Shown: positions 46,688 to 56,454, counted from the first letter of the stretch. The stretch: 64,000 nucleotides of DNA from Methylicorpusculum oleiharenae (GCF_009828925.2 NZ_WUTY02000001.1:1890492-1954491), one strand, 5' to 3'. Numbers and translations are program-made. The notes: a model not told the origin generated them from the letters alone.

Positions 46688-47665
46688 ATGGCTGACTCTT
46701 TAGCAACTCCCGCATCGACAACGACTGCGGCCACCCCACCACTCCCATCAACGCAGCAGGGATCAACGCTCGCCGGTAACACGCAGACACTGACTCAGAA
46801 TACATCACCGGCAAGCGATGCCGTGGCTCAGTCAGTTTCGACAGCCCCGGTCAATGATTTGGCAGCTGCAACGCCGGTTGCTGATGCAACGCAAGGGGCT
46901 TTGGACTTTTCTTCCTCAGTCATCGTCGATGGCACGTTGGATGTGCTCATCGCCTTCTCGGTAGCGACATGGGCATTGATTCTGATCAAAGGCATACAAC
47001 ACTTGCGCATAGCTTATTACAACCGATCTTTCAGTAAGCAATTTTGGCGTGCTCACGATTTTCAACAAGCCGCCGCATTGACCGGATATAAAGGCCCGGC
47101 AGCCAGAGTGGCCGTTACCGGATTCACTACATTGGTAGAAGCTGACGGGGGAACGACCACGCATGATCTGGAACATACCGGTGATCGGCAAGAATTACTC
47201 GACCGTCGTTTGCGCCAGCAAATGCAGAAAGAGCGCGGCTCCTTGGAAAGCGGTTTGGCGATATTGGCTACCATTGGCAGTATTTCACCTTTCGTCGGAC
47301 TCTTCGGCACGGTATGGGGCATCATGGGCGCTCTTACCAGTATCAGCAAAAGCGGATCAGCCAGTTTGGAAGTGGTCGCTGGTCCCATCGGCGAAGCGCT
47401 GATTGCTACCGCTGTGGGGATTGCCGTCGCGGTGCCCGCAGTCATCGGCTACAACTTTTTCATCAGAAGAAACAAAGTCATCTGGGCGTATCTGGATGAT
47501 TTCGCCATCGACTTTGTCCATTTGGCTTTAAAGACTTCCTTTATCATCAAAAGGCCCAATGGCGAAGTCAATATCAAAGCGGTTTCGTCAGAAACAGTCC
47601 CAGTAAAAAAACCGGTCATTAACGCCACACATGACGAATTACACGCGAAAGGAGCGCCTGCATAA
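46688..47665 (+). CDS. exbB: ExbB/TolQ-type proton-channel subunit
   Basis: 325 residues from the ATG at 46688, which follows TTGAGG. The first 80 residues are Ala/Thr/Ser-rich and low-complexity, unusual for ExbB. Three membrane helices follow: one near 85 (LIAFSVATWALILIKGIQHL), and two in the MotA/TolQ/ExbB domain (LATIGSISPFVGLFGTVWGI; GEALIATAVGIAVAVPAVIG). It drives TonB. Its stop overlaps the exbD start (TAATG). Confidence 0.92.
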   Translation: MADSLATPASTTTAATPPLPSTQQGSTLAGNTQTLTQNTSPASDAVAQSVSTAPVNDLAAATPVADATQGALDFSSSVIVDGTLDVLIAFSVATWALILIKGIQHLRIAYYNRSFSKQFWRAHDFQQAAALTGYKGPAARVAVTGFTTLVEADGGTTTHDLEHTGDRQELLDRRLRQQMQKERGSLESGLAILATIGSISPFVGLFGTVWGIMGALTSISKSGSASLEVVAGPIGEALIATAVGIAVAVPAVIGYNFFIRRNKVIWAYLDDFAIDFVHLALKTSFIIKRPNGEVNIKAVSSETVPVKKPVINATHDELHAKGAPA

Positions 47666-48075
47666 TGGCTTTTAAAACTCAAGATGATGGCGATGACGTA
47701 ATGAGTGAAATCAACGTAACGCCGCTGGTAGACGTGATGTTGGTGTTGCTGGTCGTGTTTATCGTTACGGCCCCGTTATTGACCAATGCAATCCATGTCA
47801 ATTTGCCAAAAACTGCAGAAACTGCGCCACCGGAGGAAAAGGAAGCGGTTTATATCAGCATCGATGCGGCAGGGAAAGTGTATGTCGATAAAGCTGAAAT
47901 TGCCTTGTCCGCCTTCGAAGGTGAGCTATTGACACGAAAAACCGCTGACCCCGAATTGGCGCTAAATCTGAACGCGGACGATGCGGTGCAATACGGGATC
48001 GTTGCAAAAGTCATGGCCGCCATTGAACGCGCCGGAATTACCAAATTGTCGGTTCTTACCGCTCCAGGGAATTAA
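47665..48075 (+). CDS. exbD: ExbD/TolR-type subunit
   Basis: 136 residues with a short cytoplasmic N-terminus, one membrane helix carrying the proton-binding Asp (INVTPLVDVMLVLLVVFIVT) and a periplasmic domain. It forms the ExbB-ExbD motor. A small hairpin (CCAGCC/GGCTGG, 48100-48119) separates it from the receptor gene. Confidence 0.94.
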   Translation: MAFKTQDDGDDVMSEINVTPLVDVMLVLLVVFIVTAPLLTNAIHVNLPKTAETAPPEEKEAVYISIDAAGKVYVDKAEIALSAFEGELLTRKTADPELALNLNADDAVQYGIVAKVMAAIERAGITKLSVLTAPGN

Positions 48076-48195
48076 CCCTCGCCTTTAACCATTTCTAAAC
48101 CAGCCCGAGGTTTGGCTGGCTAGGTTCGCTTTGGCCTCAAGAAACGGAATAGCGTAATTTTTAATCACTAAATCTCTGAAAAAATGGGAAATGAC

Positions 48196-51117
48196 ATGAC
48201 TATCGAAAATAACCTAAGTGGGGTCGATGGAACTGAGGAGTCTCTCTCGACAGCTCAATTTAACCTCGTCAATCGCTCGCTGGCAGCCGATGTGGCTAAA
48301 ATTTTGAGTTATGGAAAGCGGTATAACACTGCAAAAGCCAGACTCAATACTAACAGCGCAGCAATGCTGGTAACAGGAGTCTGTCTGTTAGGGTCTGGAG
48401 TTGGTTTTGCCCAGGAAATACCGTCCGATCTAGAGGCCGAGATAGCCCGCTTGAGACAGGAATTGGAAGCATCCAAGCAGGAGAATCAATCGCTTAAAAA
48501 AGCGATCACCGGCGAAAAAGATACGGTTATCGAAGAGGGCTTGGCCGAACCCCAGAACCCTGAAGAATCGCTGACAGAGGAAGTTGCTGTTGACGAAGAC
48601 AGAACCGATGACTTGGGCGAAGTCGTGGTTCGCGCCCAACCACGGCTTAAAAAGCTGAAAGATGTGCCCGCTTCGACTTCCGTTCGGTCCGGTGAAGAGT
48701 TATCGCGGGAACTCGCGTTTGACTTGGAGCAAATCCTCAAGCGCTCGGGAAATGCGAAATTCGATCCCGGCAATGCGCGCACCAGCAGTCTATCGCTACG
48801 CGGTCTTGGTAAGCAGGGCTTGGTCGATGCGATGGATCCCAGTATCGGCACCGTTATGGATGGTGTGCCGTATCTCTACAATCCACTCGCCAGTTTTGAT
48901 CATTACGATCTGGCGCAAGTGGAAGTCGATCGTGGCCCTACCGGGACTGATTTCGGCAAGAACTTTAACATGGGTCGAATTTCGATTACGCCCAGACATC
49001 CTTCTTTTGCTCCGGACGCCAATTTCTCGCTGACCTATGGTGAGTATGAAAGCTACATTGCCGATGCGGCAGGCGGCGGCACCGTCATTGACAATTTACT
49101 GGCCTGGCGTGGTGCTATTCACGTCAATAAAGCCGATGGCGCTTACGAGAATTTGTCGAATCCGCATCAAACTTGGTACAACCGTGATCGCGCAGCGGGC
49201 CGCGTCCAGCTATTGTTTACGCCTACCGAAGATTTCAGCGCCCGGATCAGCTTTGACATGAATGCCCAACAAAATGAGTCCTTCAATGGCAATACTTTTT
49301 TTGACCGTCTACCGAGTAAATTTGCTAACGGCACGCCTAACACGGCACGAAACAACTCTCCTGAAGTGCGCCTAAACCGGCGCTGGTTCCGTGATGCCAA
49401 GCCAAACTATACCCTCGACAATTACTTTCGCACCGACGCGTTCGATCAAGACAGCGGCCAACCCATCGAAACGGCCAGTAAAGGTGGCTTGGTCGACCTC
49501 AACTGGAATATCGGCGACGTCAAACTGGCTTCGATTACTGCAGTCAGAGATTTCGAATTCCAGGCCGGCAATGACGAAGGTACACCATTTGATGTTGACA
49601 GAGGCATGTATACCGGTGGACATGTACCCCGATTCTTGCATTTCAGCCAGGAGTTTAGAGTCAGTTCAAAATTTGAAGATCTGGTCGACTATCAAGCCGG
49701 CGCACTCTACCTGAAACGCGATATGGACTACAACAACTGGACCTCTTTCGGTAAAGATGCCGGTGCCTGGTATGGCAGTAATGCTCAATACGCGATACTC
49801 GACGCCGATGCCAATGGCAGGAGTTTGATGGCGGATTCCGCCGATAGTTTGATCAGATGGCGTAACCGGAATATTGAAAATGATACCGCCGGCATTTTCG
49901 GACAAGGCGAATGGCATGTCACCGATGCTTTCAACATAACCACCGGCGCGCGGGTCAATTACGAAAAACGCAAGCTCACGACCAATCAAATCCTGACGGA
50001 TAGCGGCAAGGGTTCAGCCTTGAACAGGTCTGCCGTCAACGGCATCCAATTAGGTGGTTTTGATACCAACAACAACGGTGTCTTGACTGCCAGTGCGCTG
50101 GCTGATCCCAATCAGGTTGCAGCGGCCAATGCGGCGGCGCAACAATACTTCAATCGGGCTACTTATGCCGCGCTGACTAATGTTCAGAGGGCTCAGATAG
50201 GTGCGGCAAAGTCTATTCGCAATGGCCGGATTGGTAATTTGTGGGACTACCAAAAAGGTGTGATTGAAGATATTCAACCCGCATTTATCGTCAGTCCGAG
50301 TTATAAGTTCAACGAAAATTTGACCAGCTATGTGTCTTGGCGATTCAGCCAAAAGCCGGGATTCCTGGATGTGCCGAATGGTTTTGTACAAACTATCGAA
50401 GAAGAGACCGCGAATTCTTTTGAGATAGGTTTTAAATCAAATCTCTTTGGCGACACGCTGGCCTTGCATACCGATTTCTTTTGGACGGAGATAGATGACT
50501 ATCAACAACCGGCTTTGATCTACGACGAATTCACGACAAACATCGATCGATCGACCAACCCCACCGCCCCACCTGTATTCATCTCAGGCAGCGGAAATGC
50601 TGCAGGCGTTCGCATCATGGGTGTGGAAATCGATGGCTCTTATACAGGCATCCCTTATACATCGATTAATTTTTCAGGGGCGTGGAATGACGCGGTTTAT
50701 ACCGATTTTAAAAACGCCATCAGACCGGTTGAACAGCGCTATCCCGGAGCGCCAACGTCATACGATGCAACCGGCGAGAATCTGCCGGGTGCAGCGCAAT
50801 TTACCTTCAATATCAGCCCTGAGGTGCGTTATCCACTGGCAGCATTGGGATGGGGTAAGGCTGAATTTCATACCAGCTTTACGACAGCCTATACCAGCGC
50901 CTATAACTCGGATAATGCCTTGTCGGTCTACGGGAATATCAAAGCCAATACCACTACGGACTTTTCTGTGGGTGTCGGCCGAAGCGATAAGCTGTTTGAT
51001 GTCTCTTTGGTTGGAAAAAATATTTTTGACAATCAAGAACCCATTGCCAGAACCTGGAACACCTGGTCGCCCAATTGGCCTCAGTGGTTTGGTGTACGAG
51101 TCAGCAGTAGCTTTTAA
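48196..51117 (+). CDS. TonB-dependent outer-membrane receptor
   Basis: 973 residues from the ATG at 48196 (GGGA upstream; an earlier ATG at 48184 is in frame). The export signal is unusual: about 60 residues precede the hydrophobic stretch (AAMLVTGVCLLGSGVGFAQE). A coiled coil follows (LEAEIARLRQELEASKQENQ), then an acidic linker, the TonB box-like and plug region (EVVVRAQPRLKKLKDVPAST, RTSSLSLRGLGKQGLVDAMD) and the beta barrel ending WPQWFGVRVSSSF. Substrate unknown. Its dedicated TonB-ExbBD lie directly upstream. Confidence 0.93.
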   Translation: MTIENNLSGVDGTEESLSTAQFNLVNRSLAADVAKILSYGKRYNTAKARLNTNSAAMLVTGVCLLGSGVGFAQEIPSDLEAEIARLRQELEASKQENQSLKKAITGEKDTVIEEGLAEPQNPEESLTEEVAVDEDRTDDLGEVVVRAQPRLKKLKDVPASTSVRSGEELSRELAFDLEQILKRSGNAKFDPGNARTSSLSLRGLGKQGLVDAMDPSIGTVMDGVPYLYNPLASFDHYDLAQVEVDRGPTGTDFGKNFNMGRISITPRHPSFAPDANFSLTYGEYESYIADAAGGGTVIDNLLAWRGAIHVNKADGAYENLSNPHQTWYNRDRAAGRVQLLFTPTEDFSARISFDMNAQQNESFNGNTFFDRLPSKFANGTPNTARNNSPEVRLNRRWFRDAKPNYTLDNYFRTDAFDQDSGQPIETASKGGLVDLNWNIGDVKLASITAVRDFEFQAGNDEGTPFDVDRGMYTGGHVPRFLHFSQEFRVSSKFEDLVDYQAGALYLKRDMDYNNWTSFGKDAGAWYGSNAQYAILDADANGRSLMADSADSLIRWRNRNIENDTAGIFGQGEWHVTDAFNITTGARVNYEKRKLTTNQILTDSGKGSALNRSAVNGIQLGGFDTNNNGVLTASALADPNQVAAANAAAQQYFNRATYAALTNVQRAQIGAAKSIRNGRIGNLWDYQKGVIEDIQPAFIVSPSYKFNENLTSYVSWRFSQKPGFLDVPNGFVQTIEEETANSFEIGFKSNLFGDTLALHTDFFWTEIDDYQQPALIYDEFTTNIDRSTNPTAPPVFISGSGNAAGVRIMGVEIDGSYTGIPYTSINFSGAWNDAVYTDFKNAIRPVEQRYPGAPTSYDATGENLPGAAQFTFNISPEVRYPLAALGWGKAEFHTSFTTAYTSAYNSDNALSVYGNIKANTTTDFSVGVGRSDKLFDVSLVGKNIFDNQEPIARTWNTWSPNWPQWFGVRVSSSF

Positions 51118-51227
51118 CATAAACACGAGCGGTAAAGCCCCTTCATCATGACAAGCTGAATAACGTTGCGCTGTTTTGGCGAAGCCCCAAGTAACTAAAT
51201 GAATTGATAAAGATTTGGAGAAACAAA

Positions 51228-52196
51228 ATGTTATATAAAAAATTGCTTTATAAAGGGGTTCAGGCCCTAATCGTTTCAATATCGGCCGTCTCGGCCGGAC
51301 AAGCCGCAGACCCGGTGACCCCGCCAATTCCCGGCGTCGTTCCGGGCGGCGTTGTCGTCGAATTGATTAAAGACGGGTTTAACGGTACCGAAGGTCCGAT
51401 AGCGCATCCGGACGGCAGCCTGCTGTTTACCGAAACCAATGCAGAAAGAATCGTACGAATCGCGCCAGACAACAAAGTATCGACCTTCCTGGAAAAATCG
51501 AACGGCGCCAACGGACTGGCATTTAATGCCGAGGGTGATTTGATTGCCGTGCAGGTTTTGAAGCCCAAGGTAGGCATCCTGTATCCCAAGAACAAAGAAA
51601 AAACGCTGGCTGAAAAGTATGACGGTGAGACATTTCAACGTCCGAACGATTTAGTGCTGCATAAAAGCGGAAGCCTCTATTTTACCGACAGCGGGACCCG
51701 AGTGACGCCAGAGAATCCCAATCCGCCGACATCAAAACCCGGGGTTTTCCATATTTCGCCTGCAGGTGAACTGAAACGACTGGCTAACGACATCGACCGC
51801 CCCAACGGCATCCAGCTCAATAAAGACGAAACGGTTCTGTATGTGGCAAACACACAAGGCGAGCATATTTTAGCGTATGACATTGCAGCCGATGGTTCCA
51901 TCACTAACAAACGAAACTTTGCCAAGCTGGCAGGCTGGAAAGACGGCGAAACCGGCTGGACTAGCGGTGCTGATGGCCTGGCTGTCGATGATGAAGACCG
52001 TTTATATGTCGCATCCAATGCCGGAATCGAAGTATTCAGTGCCAAGGGGGACGCATTGGGTGTCATCCCCATCCCGCTAAAACCGCAGAATCTGGCTTTT
52101 GCCGGAGCCGACAAGAAAACCCTTTATGTCGTGGGCCGAGGCGCTGCTTATCGTATTCCGGTGTTGACTGCGGGTTACCGTGGACGCGCCAAGTAA
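51228..52196 (+). CDS. Exported SMP-30/gluconolactonase-like protein
   Basis: 322 residues from the ATG at 51228 (TTGGAGAAAC upstream). A signal peptide (ALIVSISAVSAGQA) precedes a six-bladed beta-propeller: FNGTEGPIAHPDGSLLFTET, NGANGLAFNAEGDLIAVQ, FQRPNDLVLHKSGSLYFTDS, RPNGIQLNKDETVLYVANT. The metal ligands of lactonases (Glu, Asn, Asp) are in these loops. It probably hydrolyses a lactone or ester in the periplasm, perhaps the compound taken up by the neighbouring receptor. Confidence 0.85.
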   Translation: MLYKKLLYKGVQALIVSISAVSAGQAADPVTPPIPGVVPGGVVVELIKDGFNGTEGPIAHPDGSLLFTETNAERIVRIAPDNKVSTFLEKSNGANGLAFNAEGDLIAVQVLKPKVGILYPKNKEKTLAEKYDGETFQRPNDLVLHKSGSLYFTDSGTRVTPENPNPPTSKPGVFHISPAGELKRLANDIDRPNGIQLNKDETVLYVANTQGEHILAYDIAADGSITNKRNFAKLAGWKDGETGWTSGADGLAVDDEDRLYVASNAGIEVFSAKGDALGVIPIPLKPQNLAFAGADKKTLYVVGRGAAYRIPVLTAGYRGRAK

Positions 52197-52211
52197 ATGA
52201 TTTTTCAGTCC

Positions 52212-52244
52212 ATCATCGGGTTATACCGACGTTAACCCGATGAT
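52212..52244. repeat. Intercistronic inverted repeat
   Basis: ATCATCGGGTTA (52212-52223) and TAACCCGATGAT (52233-52244) form a perfect 12-bp inverted repeat with a 9-base loop between the SMP-30 and hydrolase genes. There is no T-run, so it may be an RNA-stabilising or processing hairpin. Confidence 0.6.
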
Positions 52245-52271
52245 CACAAACAATACATTCATGGTGAAACG

Positions 52272-53159
52272 ATGACGCGTAAAACTGCAAAAGATTTCGA
52301 CCCGCAAGTATTGAAACTGTTCGACCGATATGTGCATGGCCAAATATCCCGTCGCAGGTTTTTAACCTCGGCCGCGAAATTTGCAGCGGCCGGACTGAGT
52401 GCGGAAATTCTGCTCGAGGCATTGAGCCCAAAGTTTGCCGAAGCTCAGCAAATTCCAGCCACCGATGCCCGAATAACGGCGCAATATCTTGAATTTCCGT
52501 CACCTGACGGTTATGGCAAGCTTCGCGGCTATTTGGTCAAACCCGCCCACTATTCGGGAAAGCTGCCCACGGTGCTGGTGATCCATGAGAACAGGGGCCT
52601 CAATCCGCATATAGAGGACATTACCCGTCGATTAGCCCTGGATAATTTCATTGCCTTTGCGCCGGACGCGTTGTTTCCGTTGGGCGGTTATCCCGGCGAT
52701 GAAGACAAGGCGAGAGAGCTATTCGCCACGCTGGACCAAACCAAAACGCGCAATGATTTTCTGGCTGCCGCGGCCGTGTTGAAAAACCTGCCGGAAGGCA
52801 ACGGAAAAGTGGGTGCGATAGGTTTTTGCTACGGCGGAGGAATAGCCAACTTTCTGGCCACAAAAATACCCGATCTGGCCGCCGCAGTGCCATTTTACGG
52901 TAGTCAGCCTACGACCGAAGAAACCGCAAAAATCAAAGCCCCGCTGTTACTGCATTACGCCTCCGAGGATGAGCGCATCAATGCTGGCTGGCCGGCTTAT
53001 AAAGCAGCATTGAAAGCCGCAGGCGTCAACTACCAGGCTTATGTTTATGAAGGCGTGCAACACGGTTTCAACAACGACACCACGCCGCGCTATGACGAGG
53101 CTGCCGCCAAACTGGCGTGGGAACGAACCCTAGCATTTTTGTCCAGCCATTTGAATTAA
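52272..53159 (+). CDS. Tat-exported dienelactone hydrolase family protein
   Basis: 295 residues with a twin-arginine signal (QISRRRFLTSAAKFAAAGLS). The alpha/beta hydrolase shows the dienelactone hydrolase pattern: nucleophile Cys186 in GAIGFCYGGG, an acid in HYASEDERINAG and His264 in VQHGFNND. The family opens lactone rings. Placed after an SMP-30 gene and a TonB receptor gene, it may process the same imported substrate. Confidence 0.88.
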   Translation: MTRKTAKDFDPQVLKLFDRYVHGQISRRRFLTSAAKFAAAGLSAEILLEALSPKFAEAQQIPATDARITAQYLEFPSPDGYGKLRGYLVKPAHYSGKLPTVLVIHENRGLNPHIEDITRRLALDNFIAFAPDALFPLGGYPGDEDKARELFATLDQTKTRNDFLAAAAVLKNLPEGNGKVGAIGFCYGGGIANFLATKIPDLAAAVPFYGSQPTTEETAKIKAPLLLHYASEDERINAGWPAYKAALKAAGVNYQAYVYEGVQHGFNNDTTPRYDEAAAKLAWERTLAFLSSHLN

Positions 53160-53308
53160 CTGTAAAGAGCTTTGGCTGTCGTGTACCCACGACACGGTGG
53201 CCTGAGATAAAACAGAACAGGGACGTTCTTTTTATTTTAATGGTCTGGCTCATATTAGAGAAGGTGAAGCCAAGTGGCCCACATACACCCAAAAGCTGGG
53301 GCAGCCTT

Positions 53309-53431
53309 ATGAACAGAACCCTGATCGGATTAATCCTGATTGTAATTGCACTTTTAGTGAACGGACTCACACTCGTTAAAGATGACCCAAAGCCTGAAGC
53401 AGGCAGAACTTTTACGGCTAAATACCAATGA
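53309..53431 (+). CDS. Small single-helix membrane protein
   Basis: A 40-residue ORF: MNRT, one membrane helix (LIGLILIVIALLVNGLTLV) and a charged tail (KDDPKPEAGRTF). Its stop overlaps the start of the DsbD-type gene (ATGA), which supports translation of both. I know no family for it. Confidence 0.5.
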   Translation: MNRTLIGLILIVIALLVNGLTLVKDDPKPEAGRTFTAKYQ

Positions 53432-55671
53432 TCATTCATTTGCCCAAAATCATGAAAACGCCAGAAGAAGGAATAAGGAGCAGACCACAGCCAATGAGCC
53501 ATGTTGAAGGATCGGGAACGAACGGTATCGCACTCCCAAGCCGATTCATGCTGCTGTTTGCATCCCTAGTGACGGCTTTAATCTCTGTTAATGTTCAAGC
53601 GGGTTCATTCGAAGCAACAACCGAGCAAGTCAAGGTTCAACTGATCGCATCGGCCGATGCCGTCCATCCGGGGGATGTCATCTTGCTCGGGATTCACCAG
53701 CGCATTATCCCGCACTGGCACACGTACTGGAAAAACCCAGGCGATTCAGGACTGGCAACCACCATCGATTATGAAGTACCGGATGGCGCAACAGTCGGCG
53801 AAATTCAATGGCCCACGCCAAGTCGTATCAGTCTGGGGCCGGTAACCAATTACGGGTATGAGAACGAAGTCACGTTGCTGACGGCTATCAAAGTCCCCAA
53901 AGACACCGTAATTGGGGGCGTATTTCCTGTCAAAGCCAAAGTAAAGTGGCTGGTTTGTGAGGAAATATGCATTCCTCAACAAGCCGAGTTATCGCTGGAT
54001 TTACCCGTCGTAATGCTGGAACAAAACATCAACACCCGTCATCCGTTGATTGAACAAGCCCTGATTCGCTTGCCTGTGCCAAATCCGTGGCCGATCAGTG
54101 TCCTGCCGTCAGATGAGCATCTTATCCTGCAAATCAATGGTAGCGGCCTGCAACCAGGAGCTATCAAAGACATCTGGTTTTATCCGGCTGAATGGGGAGG
54201 TGTCTCTCATGGTGCTGAGCAACCCTTTTCTTTTGCAGGCGATGCGATTGAATTACGACTTAAGCCCGGAGATCTAAAACTGGGTGAGAATGATCATCTG
54301 AAAGGCGTTTTGACGATCACCGAAGAAAATTCTGAAGGCTTGGTCACTCGAGGCTATACGATCGACGTTACGTTATTGCCGGGTGCTTTAAAAGCAAAAC
54401 TACCGGTGGCACATACCCCTGACATTGTACTTTCGACCGCTTTGCTGTTGGCCTTTTTAGGCGGCGTAATACTTAATCTGATGCCTTGTGTTTTTCCAGT
54501 ACTTTCCATTAAGGCATTGTCACTGATCAAACAGGCGAATGAGGACCCATTGACAACGCGCTTGCATGGATTGGCCTATACGCTGGGCATCCTGGTCAGC
54601 TTTGCGCTGCTTGGCGGCGTGCTGATCATATTAAAATTGAGCGGCTCTCAAATCGGCTGGGGATTCCAGTTTCAATCACCCTTATTTGTTCTGGCAATGG
54701 CTTACCTGATGTTTGCTGTCGGTCTTAATTTATCAGGCCTGTTTTCAATCGGTGGTTCGGTTGCAGGGATTGGTAACTCGTTGAGTGAACGTCCCGGTTA
54801 TACCGGCAGTTTTTTTACCGGTGTACTTGCTACGTTGGTTGCCACCCCTTGCACGGCTCCTTTTATGGGGGCGGCATTAGGTTTTGCTATTTCCCAACCG
54901 CCTGCATTACTGATGTTTGTATTGCTCAGCTTGGGTCTGGGTCTCGCATTACCCTATTTACTGCTGTGCGTATGGCCTTCTTTACAGAAGCTATTGCCTA
55001 AACCCGGTGCCTGGATGGTCCGCTTAAAGCAGGGATTGGCTTTTCCGATGTACGGCGCTGCTGTTTGGTTGGTATGGGTGCTGACTCAACAGATTGGACC
55101 TGATGCCGTGATTATCGGATTGGGCGGCATGATTGCTCTGGCTATCGCTGCGTGGGCCTATGAAAGCACCAAATATGGCAGCAAGAGCACACGGTTTACC
55201 GGGACAACTATAGCCATTGTATTTCTGTTGATATCAGTGTCCGGTAGTTATCTTGGCATTAAAAACAAACCTGTGCCCTCATCTTCAGCTTCATTGGCTG
55301 ATACAAATGAAAGGAACTGGGAGCCCTATTCGAGTGAACGACTGGCGCAATTATTGACTTCGGAAAAACCCGTATTCATTAATTTCACCGCCGCCTGGTG
55401 TATCAGTTGTTTGGTTAATGAAAAAGTAGCGCTCAGTCAAACCTCTGTCCTCGACACCTTTAAGCGGATCGGCATCACCTACCTTAAAGGGGATTGGACC
55501 AACAGAGATCCCGGGATTACCCAAATGCTCTCTGAATTCGGCCGCAGTGGCGTACCGCTTTATATCTTTTATCCGGGAGGATCGTCGACGAAACCGGTCG
55601 TTTTACCTCAGATATTGACGCCGGATATCGTAATCCGTGCTGTGTCTGATTTTTCTTCATTGACTGACTGA
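53428..55671 (+). CDS. DsbD-type thiol:disulfide reductase
   Basis: 747 residues. After a signal peptide (FMLLFASLVTALISVNVQAG) comes an N-terminal domain with WLVCEEICIPQ, then eight membrane helices with the electron-carrying cysteines in LNLMPCVFPVLSIKALSL and ATPCTAPFMGAALGF. The C-terminal thioredoxin domain has AAWCISCLVNE. It moves reducing power from the cytoplasm to periplasmic thiols. The start at 53428 comes from the ATGA overlap with the small upstream ORF; internal starts such as MSHVEG remain possible. Confidence 0.9.
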   Translation: MIIHLPKIMKTPEEGIRSRPQPMSHVEGSGTNGIALPSRFMLLFASLVTALISVNVQAGSFEATTEQVKVQLIASADAVHPGDVILLGIHQRIIPHWHTYWKNPGDSGLATTIDYEVPDGATVGEIQWPTPSRISLGPVTNYGYENEVTLLTAIKVPKDTVIGGVFPVKAKVKWLVCEEICIPQQAELSLDLPVVMLEQNINTRHPLIEQALIRLPVPNPWPISVLPSDEHLILQINGSGLQPGAIKDIWFYPAEWGGVSHGAEQPFSFAGDAIELRLKPGDLKLGENDHLKGVLTITEENSEGLVTRGYTIDVTLLPGALKAKLPVAHTPDIVLSTALLLAFLGGVILNLMPCVFPVLSIKALSLIKQANEDPLTTRLHGLAYTLGILVSFALLGGVLIILKLSGSQIGWGFQFQSPLFVLAMAYLMFAVGLNLSGLFSIGGSVAGIGNSLSERPGYTGSFFTGVLATLVATPCTAPFMGAALGFAISQPPALLMFVLLSLGLGLALPYLLLCVWPSLQKLLPKPGAWMVRLKQGLAFPMYGAAVWLVWVLTQQIGPDAVIIGLGGMIALAIAAWAYESTKYGSKSTRFTGTTIAIVFLLISVSGSYLGIKNKPVPSSSASLADTNERNWEPYSSERLAQLLTSEKPVFINFTAAWCISCLVNEKVALSQTSVLDTFKRIGITYLKGDWTNRDPGITQMLSEFGRSGVPLYIFYPGGSSTKPVVLPQILTPDIVIRAVSDFSSLTD

Positions 55672-55987
55672 CGGGTTACCCGATAGCGAGAGGTGTCAAA
55701 AAGTAATATTAGTTTCAGGAGGATACAAACGGATTTATTTTCCTTTTGAAGGAAACGAGCGAACTGGATAAAGCAACGACGAGAGGGGGAGTCGGTGTGA
55801 TCAAGTCCCAGTTTGAGGGAATCGGCTAGACCTGTAAGAGTTGTCATGACAGTTTCCCACCTCGTATCTGAAGGATCAGCTTCAGCAGGAATTAGGAAGG
55901 ATCAAGTTCCTGCTTTTTTTGTATAGACAAGTTAACAGATACCTTCAAGGAATAAATAGACGGGTAATTTTCAAACGGTAAACACTT
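55672..55987. other. Intergenic region ending in a terminator
   Basis: 316 bases with no gene seen; the hairpin terminator at 55884-55920 ends the DsbD transcript. Confidence 0.6.
55884..55920 (+). terminator. Intrinsic terminator
   Basis: AGCAGGAA (55884-55891) and TTCCTGCT (55907-55914) form an 8-bp stem with a 15-base loop, followed by a T-run to 55920. Confidence 0.7.
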
Positions 55988-56398
55988 ATGTCAAGAGAAC
56001 TTCAAAGAAAAAAACTAGCTACTTTCATGGGGATTTTCTTCATTCTTTTGGCACCGCTGGAAGTCACCCACGGATTAATGTGGATAGTGATTCATATTTA
56101 TGAATTACTTGAATTTTTGTTGGATGAACTGGTTCATCATTTTTTCGAGACGAGTCATCACACGACCCAGGTCATCGTCTTCTATCTGATGTTGATGTTG
56201 TTTACATGCATTTTTTACCGTCTATGGCGTTGGACGACCGTCATACTCCGAGTTGCCAAAATCAGCTTCCCGAACTGGTGGCAGTCAAAGAAAAAAGATG
56301 CTGTTGAAGCCTGGTCATCTTTACCTTTGACCAAGCGAGCCCAGTTGATTGGCGGCTTTTTATTCAGCAGTTCACTTGTGTCAATGCTGATTTTTTAA
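55988..56398 (+). CDS. Three-helix membrane protein, function unknown
   Basis: 136 residues with predicted helices at about 12-35, 60-80 and 115-135. Between them are histidine-rich stretches (LDELVHHFFETSHHTTQV) and an Arg/Trp-rich loop. I recognise no family. It lies between redox-protein genes in the same direction, so a link to haem or thiol metabolism is possible but unproven. Confidence 0.6.
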   Translation: MSRELQRKKLATFMGIFFILLAPLEVTHGLMWIVIHIYELLEFLLDELVHHFFETSHHTTQVIVFYLMLMLFTCIFYRLWRWTTVILRVAKISFPNWWQSKKKDAVEAWSSLPLTKRAQLIGGFLFSSSLVSMLIF

Positions 56399-56445
56399 TG
56401 ATTTTTGTCTTAGTTAATCAAAGCATACCAAACGAGGAGTTCACC

Positions 56446-56454
56446 ATGGTTTAG
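56446..56454 (+). other. Minimal start-stop ORF with strong ribosome site
   Basis: GAGGAG lies just upstream of ATG-GTT-TAG, a two-codon ORF about 80 bases before the next gene. It could be a decayed gene start or a regulatory minimal ORF that stalls ribosomes. Confidence 0.3.
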
